Source: Trichosphaerium sp. ATCC 40318 (lineage: Eukaryota; Discosea; Flabellinia; Trichosidae). From it: a stretch of 64,000 bases of DNA. Position 1 is the stretch's first letter. Each line of letters opens with the position of its first letter. The notes under the pieces are model-generated. The model did not search any database, was not told where the DNA came from, and saw nothing but the letters and a program-made list of their open reading frames with translations. This document shows positions 35,284 through 47,363 of this stretch, piece by piece. The stretch covers positions 62,001 to 126,000 of the forward strand of contig JALMLS010000076.1 in assembly GCA_038496445.1 (NCBI GenBank). Direction: 5' to 3'. The translations under genes were made by a program, and so were the position numbers.

Positions 35284-37918
35284 CTACCTACATAACGAGT
35301 ACATTTTTTCATTACATTCGATCCACCCGCGCATCACAAGCTCTTGAGCAATCTCACATACAAAATCTACAAAGTAAGCTTAAAACATATATGGTTTTTT
35401 ATTTGTATTCTCACCTTCTTCAATATCTGCAGCGTATGGCCTTGCATATGATAGTACCTAATTTTGTATTAGAATGCATTATATAGAGTTTTGTTGTACT
35501 GCATACGTTCTGTACAACCTCTTTTTCAGATACACAAGCCGGGTGCTTCTTTTTTACAACATCGTAAAATGCTACTTCAACAACATGTTTATAAAAAAGC
35601 ATAGCCTCTTCCCATCTACTAGGAGGCTTTATAAAATGTATTAGTAATGCATAAGCTATGCAAAAGAAAACACATTGCAAGTGATAAACTTGGGTGTACC
35701 TTTGCAATGACTGGCGGAGGACGTCTTGTTGTTTTTCTATTAAGGTTGTTCCTTCGCATGTGACTTCGGTAGTAGTTGTTGACACTGAAAATTGTTTCTT
35801 TAGTGAATTGGTACTCATCAGGAGATCCATTAGGAGAGGTGTATGTAAGGATATTCGTTTCAGGTCGTGTGAGAGTCTATAATGAAGAGTTAAATGAGCA
35901 GAGGTTTTTAAAAACAGTATAAATAAGTACCCAAAGCTTTTTGTCGAGATGTCCTTTAAAGTGGGAATTGAAAGCTTCCAAGAACCTCACCTAATGTTGA
36001 TGAGATGTTATTTATTAATATAAGATAAATTAGTCATTACCACAGATTCACGGAGTCCACATTCGTAGAAGTTTATCTTTGCTTGAATAATTTTTATTGC
36101 ACAAATCTCTCGAAGAGTTTTAATATGTGGCGGCAACATAGCACCAACAGACTCAATCTCTGGCATGCCAACGCTATCTCTATTATTAAAGAGATTCAAA
36201 ACACATAACTAGAAGTATTGTCAGTTAAACCAAATCGAGGTAATAATGTCATAAGAAAATACCTGCAGCATTGTTCCTTTCAATTCATACTCTCTTTCGT
36301 ATTCATTATTGTGATCAAATATCACATTACCTATTAACATTAATATCAATAAGTACAAAATAATAGCTTACCATGAGAGTAAGCACCTTGCCAGACTAGT
36401 TTTCTTCCTGGATGCTATTGTAACATTTATTTAAAAAAAACATTTAAAAAAAATATGTTTACCTTCTCCTTATAAAATTGAGTGTACAGCGTCATACATT
36501 TTGTTACTTCAGGTGGAGCCATTTCTAAGCTTGGGAGAGAACCAAATCTATCAAATATTGGTTGCCAAACATTTGGGGATAGCACACGGCATTTGAATTC
36601 AACTAAATAACACATTAATGATACATAGCTCCAAACCAAAAAAAACATACTGTTTGATGGATTAATCTTTTCAAAAGCTTCATCAAGTTTACTACTCTCG
36701 CGTAAATCTTCAATCAATTGATAAGGCTGTGCTAGAACATTTCCAAACACGTTACCATACTCACGCTGTAATACAGTTAGCTATGTATCAGGATAGCATT
36801 ACTCTTGAACTTACCTGTAAGTATCTTAACATTATGAACTGACGATCGTTTGGATCAGTTGGGATGGGTATATAACTAGAATATCCGAGTAAATACAATT
36901 GATTTATGTGGAATTGATGTCGGTTAATTTTTGACGTACCCACGCAGACTAAGTGTACGGTAGATGTACATAAAATCCTTGAAAAAAAGAAACTTGTCTT
37001 TTATGAAACGTGTCACTAATACCATCTTATGTATAGCGTCTTTACACATACTCTTCATATCGTAGTCTTCATCAAGGTAGTGCGGTTTACAGCAATCTTA
37101 TCAATTAAAATTATTCAACTTGTTGTGACTGAAACCCGCAAACAAGCCCTACATGCTTGGGCTGTTGGCTATGTATCTGGGCTCCGAAAACGTTACGTAC
37201 ACTTGAACCAATAAGTGAGCCACATCCATCCATTAGGGTCGTAATGACGAAACCATTTTTTGAAACACTAATCACGTGTTAGTTTATTTTTTTCACTTTA
37301 GTTTTTAAACTTACGTCATTTACTACCTTTCTCACTTCCCAATTGCCATGAAAGACTTCATGAGTGCCCTTTGCAAAATGGGCAAATACCTAGTGATATT
37401 TTCGTTAGTCTTAGCGATTGTGATAAGGACAAAACCTGGAAAAAGTTGTGGTAGCGCAATTTAGCCTCGCTTGTAAAACAGGAGTACTGGAGCATCTCGT
37501 CTATGAAACTAGCAAATAAATCCTTGAATTGAGTCATACCGGACTGTATCTACATGGACGTTATAATTGGGATACAAGAAAGGGCCTACTGTGCGTTACC
37601 TTTAGTAGAAACACGTATCGACAATTATCATCTCTTAAACCGAACCAATATTCTACACAATGTTCAATTTCGCGTTTGATAAGGTGAGCGTTATCTTTAG
37701 TCACGTCTACAACGGCCAGTAAAAATTATGAATGTTTGACAGGTTAACGGTTTACGTAGTGGATATAGAGCGTGTCGCCATCTTTTACACACTCGAGAGC
37801 ATTGGTGGTACGTATAGATTGGTAAATCAACAAATACGTGATGTAATAAAATTTCGGTTGGTAGCCATCCAATAGACGCAGTTCTACCCGAATCCGCCAT
37901 CAACGATCGCTTGTTCAT
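35284..37918 (-). CDS. F-box protein
   Basis: Probable substrate adaptor of an SCF ubiquitin ligase. The N-terminus is MNKRSLMADSGRTAS followed by an F-box, IGWLPTEILLHHVFVDLP ... CSRVCKRWRHAL. Downstream exons, joined by short introns with consistent phase, read NAHLIKREIEHCVEYWFGLR, QFKDLFASFIDEMLQYSC, KWFRHYDPNGWMWLTYWF, PTDPNDRQFIMLRYLQ, SSKLDEAFEKINPSN, SLPSLEMAPPEVTKCMTLYT, and finally RWEEAMLFYKHVVEVAFYDV and FVCEIAQELVMRGWIECNEK with a stop at 35284-35286. I do not recognise the substrate-binding part; it is helical and without LRR, WD or Kelch repeats. It converges with the DBH-like gene, 120 bases away. The F-box is good evidence; the exon chain between 35.4 and 36.4 kb is the least certain. 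Confidence 0.62.
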
Positions 37919-38026
37919 TCAGTGTAATTATTGAGATGGTTCTTGTACAACGGTCGCTGATAAATTCACTTTTTGGCGTTAAGGAATTACAGTTGCTAAG
38001 TTACATATTTCAAAAAAAACATAACG

Positions 38027-41000
38027 ATGGGAGTTCCAGGGCTATTTTTATGGCTCATAAAACGCTACCCAGCTATGGTGCATCTTATTAACCACGAAGA
38101 AAAAGCAAAGGACACCGACGATAAATCTAGTGAGGAAGAGAAGAAAGGAGTGCCAAAAGAGGACTATTCATGCGACAACCTGTATCTTGATATGAACGGC
38201 GTTATTCATAACGCCTCTCATCCTGCAGAAGACGAGCCAGTACAGTATTTACTTATAAACGTCCCTAAAATGAGGTAGGAAGCGCTAAATGTAAAACGAA
38301 CCAAAGAACTTATTCTGTGGAAACTTGACCACATTGTAGAAGCTACCAGGTACACACTAGTAAATTACTAGTCGTTATTTTGTGTAGCGGTTGCCCAACT
38401 TTATTTTTTCAAAATTAAAACTATCGTTAGGCCACAAAAATTAGTATTTATGGCCCTGGATGGTGTAGCACCGCGCGCAAAAATTAACCAGCAACGTTCC
38501 AGGCGTTTTGTTTCAGCTAAAGGTACGAATTAACGTCAAACTCGAAAAAATTTCACATTTTTTGTTATTGCTCATTGTTATGGTTGCCTTTAATGCTAAT
38601 AATCGTAAATTTAGATAGAAAAGAGGGTGATGACAGTTTTGATACCAACGCTATTACCCCAGGCACAGAAGTAAGTGACACGTCATATCTAGATTTTTTT
38701 TTTCCGATTTTTTTCTCAGTACCTAATTTGTAGTTTATGAACGATGTTGCTCACTGGATACGTGAATACATGGAAACAAGAGTTACTGAACACCCTTTAT
38801 GGAAAGACGTAAGACCGTCAAGTGCTTGTAATGTGGGCTAATATGATTATTTTAGCTTACAGTTATCTTCAGTGACACTGCTGTGCCTTCTGAGGGAGAG
38901 CACAAAATAATGGTACACATCACAACCATTATTTTAATTACTTACTTCTTGTAGGACTACATCCGCTTCGTCCGTAAACAACCAAACTATGATCCTAAAA
39001 CTCGTCACGCCATATACGGTAAAGACGCTGACTTGTTCTTCCTTGCTCTTTCATCGCACGAGTTAAACTTTAGTGTAAGGCTTTCTGATGTACTACAATT
39101 ATGTAATCTAATGAGTGCACTGTAGATTATCAGAGAGGAGGCTCAGTCGTCTATTCGTCACATTGTTCCTCCTGCTCCAAAGAAGGTTGTGCCCACTAAG
39201 ACTTTGCATGTGAGCCACTTGCCGACCACTGCACAGGAGGAAGGCTTAAAAACGATATTCTCCCAAGCAGGAAAGGTTGTTGAACTCAGACTAGTTCAGA
39301 AAGAGTCCAAGTATGCTTTCATTGAATACGAAACTGTAGAGGTTGCTACAAAGGCCTATGAAATGTTTAAGGGAGAGCTTGTTATTGATGACGAGCATAT
39401 TAAGATACAATACGCACGTGGCGGTATGTTCGTTGAAAATTCTTTTTGTTCCAATTATTGGTTGGCTAAACACAAGCTAGATAAGCCTAAACACGGTGAA
39501 AAAAAAGAACGAAGTAAGGATACTATTTATGTTGGTAACTTACCTTGGGCTATCAACGAAAGAGGTCTTGCTGATTTCTTTAAGGTTTGTAGCAAACTTA
39601 TTAAGCATGTGATCATAATTGATTTGCCCTTAGGATTGTGGACCTATTGCTGAAGTACGTATCATTACTGATAGGCACACTGGACGTTCTAAGGGGTACT
39701 TTGATAGCAATCAACGCAAGCTAAAATGATTGTAGGTACGGTTATGTACGATTTTCGAAAGAAGATTGTCTTGGTAAGGCTTTAGCATTGAATGGTAAAG
39801 AACTCAGTGGTCGTGCTCTTAAGGTTGACTTCAGCACGCAAAGGAGAACTGGTATAGCATAGAAATATTATGGATATCATGATGCTGATTGTTTTCCTTA
39901 GATACAGGCATCCAACGTGTTGATGAACAAAACTTGAAGATTGGACAATTCCTTTCTTTTATTGGCATTGTAGAAAACGGTGTCGCATACCATTATTTGG
40001 AAGTGCGTATACATAGTACCTGAGTGTTAACTATGATGATTAAAATTTTAATTAGACTGCCAATTGGGATCTCGAATTGGCTATAAATTTGTACTTTGAA
40101 AAACAGAGCAAGGGCGAAGATCCTTTGGCCGTCAAAGAAACCAAAGATGAGTCTGATAAAAAAGATAATAAAGAAGAGAAACTTGAGGCCAAAAAAGAGT
40201 CTGGGGAGAAGAAAACGGAGGATGATAAGTCTACTCCGAAAAAGAAAGAGAAGGATATTCACAACGTATATAACCATTTACTATGCCCTTGAACAGGTAC
40301 TTACCTGACTGTAGGTGTTAACAACTCATCAATTGCATCAAATAATGGGTATGAGGTACGTACAAAGTGGATACCTAGCTCATGTCATATTAATTTCAAG
40401 TTAAAGGTACTGGGTGTGTCATACATCAATTATACGCGAATATATGCAGTTTGAGATTGCCAAAGAATTTACGATTGCAAAAGAGCGCATGGAGAGACAA
40501 GCGGTTAGTTTTTTTTGTTGAACGTTCAATCATTTGACTTTTATGGTTTTAGGAGTATGATGGTGTACCAATAGAAAAAGAGGTATTAGCCAAATAATGG
40601 AAAACCACTTTTGTTTACTGATTTCTTTAGCTTACACCTTTTGAACTTGACCGTGTCATTGACGACTTTGTTTTTATTTTTATCCTCATTGGCAACGATT
40701 TCCTTCCAGGTTTGTTTGGCTACTCATATTTTAGCGTATAACTGTGGGCAATAGGGTTACCGTCACTCGATGACGTATACCATGGCACAATGGACTATGT
40801 GTGGATGACATACTTGCGTTGTCTACCTACTCTTGACGGTTATCTTACTGATAGAGTCAATGTACTAAAGCAATGTTGCTAACTGTTTTGCTTATTTGTT
40901 TGTTTTTAGCTTCACCCTAAGCGTATTGCTACCTACTTGAGGGCATTAGCAGAAAAAGAAACAAGTCAGATTTTGTATGTGCTTATTTGTATTATCTACT

Positions 41001-42497
41001 TGCAGTTATTAATGCTTTCCCCGTTTAGCTATCAGTACAAGAAAGGTTACAAAGGAATTCAAAAGAAAAAGTATTTGGAAGAAAAAAAGAAGCAGATGAT
41101 AGCCGGACATCATGACTCTAAAACTGAAGCTGTTGTTGTCGAAAAGGAGCCAATGCCTATACCAGAGAACCTTGAAGATGTAGATGATGAAAAACTTAGA
41201 CAACACTACTACACCACAAAGTTTGGTTGGGAGGATGAAGACTTTGAGAAAAACTTAGCAGCGTACGCTAGCAATTTTTTTTGAAAAGTTTTTCTTACTT
41301 CTTGTCAGCTTAAAAGAATCGTGGAGAACTGGAGCTGTATGGGTCATGCGTTATTACTATGCTGTACGATTACTATCAAACATTTGCAAAATACTTAGTC
41401 TTTTGTTAGGGATTACCATCATGGAGTTGGTATGTTAATTAGTCTTCATTGCTTACCTTGGCGTGCCTTGTTTTGATCTTATTTTAACTGTTGATTTAGG
41501 TTTTATCCTTACCACTATGCTCCATTAGCCTCTGATCTAGCAGATGCGTTTGATGACTTGAAGTGCGTTAATCTCAAGGCAAATCTGTTTTATAGTTAAT
41601 AAATTCGTTTAGAGAACCAACAGCTGAAACAGTTGTTCTACCAAAAGGTCGTCCTTTCAAACCATTCGAACAACTTCTTTCTGTGCTCCCACCTCAAAGG
41701 TACATGAAAATTTTGTGCTTCAATGTCTAAACTATGTTGTCCATAGTGCTACGCTGTTACCAAAGCCACTACGTTCTTTAATGACGTCTCCTACATCACC
41801 TCTAAGCGTGTATTATCCAGATGACTTTACGGTAGATATGTTTTCTGCTGATAGAGTATGTCAAAGTTTGTTTAAAGAATGATTTGAACTAAAAACTTTG
41901 GTTAGGAATGGATGGGTATTGTCCAATTGCCTTTCATTGATGAGACTCTCCTTGTTGAGAGTATTAAAAAAGTTGCTATGCCAGTTGATGAACAAGACAA
42001 AAAGCGTAATGCTGAAGGCACAAATACTCTGTTCTGCAAAAGTGGAAGTGCTGTTGCTAAAAGAATTGGCAAGGTGCGTAGTAACAAAAAGCAATTCACG
42101 ACATTTATTCTTGTTTGCAGGTTAAGAAGACTTCTTTATCTATGGACTTTGAAACTGGTATTTCTGGTTTAGTATATGAATGTAGTGATAATGGGAAGCT
42201 TCTTAGTGCTTCTTATAACTTTATGGGTACGCAATCACATCTGTTTCTCTTTTTTTTTTTTTCTCCCGTGGTTGTTATTGACAACCTTCACAAGATGCTT
42301 CACCTTTACCGATAAAATACGGTATGCTATGTGAAGAGCTACCACCTACATTGTCAGAAGAGGTTCTATTGCGATGTCTTCCACGGAATAAGCGTAAAAA
42401 GCGAAACAGAAAACCAAAAGAGGATAAAACTGAAGTAGTGGATAAAGAAAAGAAGACGGAAGAAAAAGAACCAGAAACTAAAAAAGAAGAAAAGTAA
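38027..42497 (+). CDS. XRN-type 5'-3' exoribonuclease with RRM-RRM-UBA insert
   Basis: Processive 5'-monophosphate RNA exonuclease of the XRN1/XRN2 family. Exon 1 is [20 protein letters not shown] and [16 protein letters not shown]. Next come [67 protein letters not shown], and after the insert [29 protein letters not shown] and the C-terminal VMRYYYAGLPSWSW and [10 protein letters not shown] segments. The acidic active-site motifs (LDMNG, EGEH, DADL, GND) are intact. Between IIREEA (about 39.13 kb) and IIREYM (about 40.43 kb), where XRN2 has a CCHC zinc knuckle, this protein has RRM1 (RNP2 LHVSHL, RNP1 KYAFIEY), RRM2 (IYVGNL, KGYGYVRF) and a UBA-like domain ([18 protein letters not shown] + [16 protein letters not shown]), then a Lys/Glu-rich linker. 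The XRN motif IIREEA and RRM1 share one uninterrupted exon. A second Lys/Glu-rich tail ends the protein. About twenty introns. Confidence 0.9.
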
Positions 42498-42550
42498 ATA
42501 AAACCGGAGGTTGAAGATATTGTTGCCACAGTATTTTACTAGATTAACAA

Positions 42551-45462
42551 TCACGATAACTGTACAACTGCAAGCGTAGCTGAATAACCTGACAAACTTC
42601 GTACTACTCTACCTTGAGATAGGCTACCACTACCATCAGCATGTATACGTTCACTATTATCAAACGTAAAGTAAGACACCTATGAGCACGAGTGAGTTAA
42701 CACTTTTTCTTTTTTTTCCCTTGCGTACTGTTCCTTGCATGCCAATAGAACTCACATCTATAGTCAGCGGTATTGTGCCGCTTGGTGTCTTATTCACTGC
42801 TATAATATAAATTTTCATTGCTTTGGTATCGTGGAAAGAGAACGTGTCCACAAGTGCAAGACTTGAGGTGTTAGCTGTGATAGAATCACCAGTAACTTGC
42901 GAGCCTAAATCATACAATGTCAAACTGTCTGATGAAGCTTTGGCTACGGTACCTTTGCCATCGTAGTTAAGGTATATCTTGAAGGCATCTTCAACTAGAG
43001 ATCCATACGCAGGCGCAACCCATCTCGATGCAACGTAAGCACCTTCGCGAGCCATAACACCGAGTGCTTGTACTTGAGCAAGAGCACCAGTTATGATATT
43101 ATCACCTCCAAAGTTATACTCGGATATAGACATTTTTAATTCTAAAATAAATGAGTTTAGGTATTGTTTGTTTAAGTAGGTTGTTTGTTTTCACTACGTA
43201 AGCTAAACACAAGTTGCTCACCTGGATCGTATTGATTGATCCATCCTTGTACTCGTCTCAATATGTATATAGGGGCACTGATCCATGACTCATCAACATA
43301 AGTTGGGTCCCAAAGACTTCTTGTGCTTCTAAAAAATGCGAGTCAATTACACTTTACGTATGAAGTTGTTTGGCTTTTTTATGTGTAACGTATGATGTAC
43401 CTTAGACGCAATAATGATGTTATTGTATCTTCTGTATCACTTAACGCAACATTAGGTGCTGCTGGATAAAAATGAAGATCAATTACATCGACTAAAGATT
43501 TTCCAGTCTTCAACTTATAGTGTGCTAGTTGTTGAATGTACCTAAGAATATCAGTACACAGACTAAATCAGAATATTATTCTTACCACTCTAGTATAGGC
43601 ATGTCGCCATGAGCCTTACGATCAGGGCCATCCGTACAGCCATCCGCAGCTGAGAACATGTACGCACAATATCCCCTGAAGTAAGTTAGCTAGGACGCCT
43701 ATACCAATGTCTGTACCATGGCACTGGCCCAAAGAGGAGTGATTCGGGAAAGGCTTCCTTTAGTGCACTAGCATAAGCAACAGTACGGTTCCAAAGCCTA
43801 GATTTTAATACATTAGTTGTTGTGACACTGGTAAAATTGTTTTTAGTACTCGTCGTATGTTAACTTTTCTGGATGCACATCTCTGTGAGTTGATGACCAA
43901 AGAGCAGGTTCGTTGTCCATCATAAACCAACGAGTGGTTCCTTTACCAAATGCCTGTTTTGTATTAAATTAAACCAAAGAAATAAAGAGTTTGGCGCACT
44001 TTGTCCAAATGTTGTATCCAATCCACATTGTACGACGGCTTTGTTTCTATTGATGTATCGTGTGGATCGTTTCCAGTAATATCAGATCCATCTGGTAAGA
44101 CTCCATTGCCACAATGACCGTAGTACGGATCTACTTTTTGCTGTTTTGGATACTTTGAAAGATCAAATCCGCATCTAGATAAAGAATCAACTGAAAACAT
44201 TGCATTGCTCTTTGTTGTAACCTTTTCACTCTATCTTTTGGTCTCCAGCCAATTATTGGTGTTGTTAGCAATACTTTGGCACCTATAAAAAAGTAAATCT
44301 CAAGTATACTGCGCTAAAGTAAACCACGTGCCGTTCTCGGTAGAGTTTTTGACAAAATTGTCAGCTTTACTTCCAAAAGGAAGGGCGCTTTCGTTCTTAA
44401 CAGGGTTTGGAATATTCTCAAAATACCAGTCAGAAGCGTGATTACCTGTATCTGTATCCCATGAATATCTTGTTACAGCATTACCACCCCATCTATGATG
44501 TCATTAGAAACGAAAATAAAATTGAAGGTACCTGTTAACTGAGTATTTATTTGCAGCAAGTTGTTTTGCTGAAGCGAAGTTAACACCAAAAATATATGGT
44601 GAAACCGGCCTTCTGTTCGTATCTGACACAACAACAGTGACAGGTTTTGCTTGAGGAACTGAAGCGGTAAATTGAATATCGTCAAAATACAAAGCGCTCT
44701 CAGCAGTGTTCTTCAAAAAAAATAGTCAATAAAAAAATTACTGCCAGTTAGCAAAACCTACCGTAGTTGCTTGAAACCAAATACCACCAATAGTCACTTC
44801 AGAACCTATAGCAAACTTGATAATGTCCAAAGAAGCTATAAAAGGAATAAGCACTAAAGAGTTTTTCGAAATGCAAACCTTGTGTCCATGTATTTGCGGG
44901 TACAGGCTTTCCAAGGATATCAGATAACAAAAGACTAGCGCCAACAGCTTTACCAGAAGATAGGAGATTAACTTTTACATTTTGACTGCCACCAGTCCCT
45001 CCGTTTACCCTTTGAAAAAAAGGTGAGTATGTAACGCTTCAAAATCACGTGATCCACAAGAAATTGGCCTAGTACCAAAACGTTAATTTTCCAAGGTTCC
45101 CAAAAGGCATAACAAAGTCGCCATGGAGGTATAGCGCTTGATACCCAGCAGGTATCATACTAAGTGCGTATTTGGAACCTGAACGGACAACCTTGGGCAA
45201 AAAATTAGATATTAGTACGACTTGCTGCTGGCTGTTGAAGAAAGCGTGCCGTTGTATCTTGGAAGTTTACTTTTGCCCATGAATAGTTTTCAAAGCCGTT
45301 TAGAAGTTTACCTTGCTTTAATGTTAAAAAAGGAGTGGTTAAAGGAGTGGTTGTTGGATTGTTTGAATTTAACACACCTGTTGTACCAGAGTACACTTGT
45401 ACAGATATCTCTTGCGCTAGTATAGCGAGTACAATGCACAGAAGTAATATTGCGTGCCTCAT
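42551..45462 (-). CDS. Secreted GH44 endoglucanase/xyloglucanase
   Basis: Extracellular glycoside hydrolase acting on beta-1,4-glucans. Start MRHAILLLCIVLAILAQEIS (45460-45462) is a signal peptide; an in-frame GTG nine bases further upstream is not needed. A beta-sandwich N-terminal region (about 44.7-45.4 kb) precedes the catalytic domain, which begins RPVSPYIFGVNFASA. Family motifs follow: RWGGNAVTRYSWD, SDWYFENIP, LLTTPIIGWRPKDR, and WFMMDNEPALWSSTHRDVHP with the acid/base Glu in DNEP. VIDLHFYPAAP and MSISEYNFGGDN come next, with the nucleophile Glu in SEYN. A C-terminal beta-domain closes with SATLAVVQLS. Both catalytic glutamates are present. About nine introns are needed. The neighbouring window also encodes a chitinase and a secreted propeller protein. 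The family call is firm; substrate preference is not determinable. Confidence 0.87.
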
Positions 45463-45689
45463 TGTTGACACAAACTGTCGGAGAAAAAGAACAATGTTGA
45501 CGTTTGAAAAAACGTCAGCACGTGAACATTAATGTGCAATAGCGTACACAACCTGGATTATACTTCAACTTATACTTGCACCTTACTACAGTCCCTTATG
45601 TGTCACCTACCTTTCTTCCGTTTAAACTCGAACCAGTACAAAACGGCACAGGTGTTCCACGTTAAACTCGCGCATTTATTTTTACTATT

Positions 45690-47239
45690 TTACAGTACAG
45701 ATTCTTCTGCAGTCCGCTTGGGTATATCGATGGCTTTTGCTATAGCCTCCACGGCCATTGCTGTTGCAGCGCGGACAACAACATCTTTCTTACTGCCCTT
45801 GATTACAGCGTAAGTCGCGCCAGGATATACAAACATTGTGTGCCCTAGTGAAAACAATCAACAATAATGGTTTTTAAAGTCAAATGTACTTGGCCCGTGT
45901 ATTTGTACACCTGTAAATATAAGCCAGTCTCTGTAGGTATCATTATTATTTGATACAAGTGTGTTCAAATCCTGTACCACGGTAAGTGCTAATAAAAGAA
46001 GCCAATTTGAAGCTGTTTCTTACCTCGAGTATCTGTTTGGAACATAACTTTGTAAGTTCAACAAGCGAAGGAATAGAGCCATAATCTATCTTCTTTAATA
46101 ATCTTTGTTTTAACAAACTTTGCTCAAGATCATGTGGATCTAAATCAAGATTGATATGGCCAGAAAGCTGAATATTTGTACTGTTAGTTAAAACGAAAAC
46201 TACCCACGTGGTATCATACCATCTCCTTCCTGAAAGCCCCTAGAGCTCCACACGCATGAGAAGTCTTTGAAAAGCAGTTTAGATAAATCCTAACTGCTCA
46301 GTACAATTCAGTACCTCTGCACGTCCAAATCTGGCACATAGGCCAATCTCGCCATTCTCATATAATCCAATATGTGACATAGCAAAGAACACTATTTTTT
46401 CAGTGCCAGTTTCGTCTAATTAAAACTTCAGAAGCTTCTGACATATGACTTTTTAACCTACCTTGAGGTGCATGAGCTAATGCTGCAGCAATACCTGTCT
46501 GACCCAGGAACAATAACCCACCAAGGCTAGAACAATTGAAAGCTTCTCCCCACACCCCAGATATGCAATCAGACATCGCCCTTAGGAAGAGTATCAGAAC
46601 TGTTTTCTGGTTATTTTGTGAAGTTTGTGGTTTCGTTGTATTATCTGAAAAAATGCGACTTTGATGTCGCTTACTACCTTGTTATTTCGTCACGACAAAA
46701 ACTAACACACGCTATTGTATTATCGTTTGTGAAGCCCATACTGTTTGCTGCTTTAAAAGTAGAGCGTATGAAAGCATCCATGGATACTGAGCCTGCAAAG
46801 TGCTTCTCCATGGCTAACTTAAAGCGTGGGAAGTCCCTCAGTACCTCTTCTTCTACGTTTGGTTAATTTCTCAAAAAAGAAACTAATAATGTGCCGTGGA
46901 AACCTACCCGCACTCTCAATCACGTTGTTTACTTCAATCACAAGCGGTGGTTCCCCTAAAACTCCTTTTAGCAACGAAAAAACAGATAATACGTTTGTAT
47001 ACCGCTACAGAGCTCGGATAGTGGACTCATGGCGTCTGGGACTGAATTTGGGGCGCTACCTATGAACATAGTGCAATGTACAGGTAACTTGACCACAAAT
47101 GACTTGAGATACTATTATCACATTTATGGCTACGTAAAAAAGTTACTCGTTGTTCTTTAATGCGTAAGTACCTAATTCTACGGCAACCCTCTTTATAATT
47201 GTGGATCAAAATAACATACCCTTCAACGTTTTGTACCAT
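45690..47239 (-). CDS. LCIB-like (theta-type) carbonic anhydrase family protein
   Basis: Resembles the limiting-CO2-inducible B/C proteins of algae, which adopt a beta-carbonic-anhydrase-like fold. The core reads FPRFKLAMEKHFAGSVSMDA, NTIACVSFCRDEITR, then AMSDCISGVWGEAFN, SSLGGLLFLGQTGIAAALAH, KIVFFAMSHIGLYENGEIGL, RACGALGAF, DPHDLEQSLLKQRLLKKI, DWLIFTGVQIHGP and a final FVYPGATYAVIKGSKKDVVV. CRDE, SHIGL and CGAL, the places where LCIB proteins keep their zinc-binding Cys/His/Cys, are all present. About eight introns are inferred. The first exon (MVQNVE) and the region near 47.1 kb are uncertain. An ATCACGTGG element overlaps the start region. The product is probably a CO2/HCO3- enzyme; family members differ in activity, so this is by similarity. 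No plastid-type leader is obvious. Confidence 0.77.
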
Positions 47240-47363
47240 CACGTGGTAAATACGGTCTCAAAAAAGAAAGAAAAGACCAAAAAGTAATAACACAATTTTT
47301 ATTTACAAGTTACGGTATTTCATTGGCCTGTGACATGAATTCAAAATGCCTCAGTCAATATTT

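Noticed and set aside
39127-40440. RRM and UBA region as a separate nested gene inside XRN
   Set aside because: The XRN motif IIREEA continues into RRM1 in one exon, and downstream phases stay open back into XRN sequence; no promoter-like gap or stop was seen.
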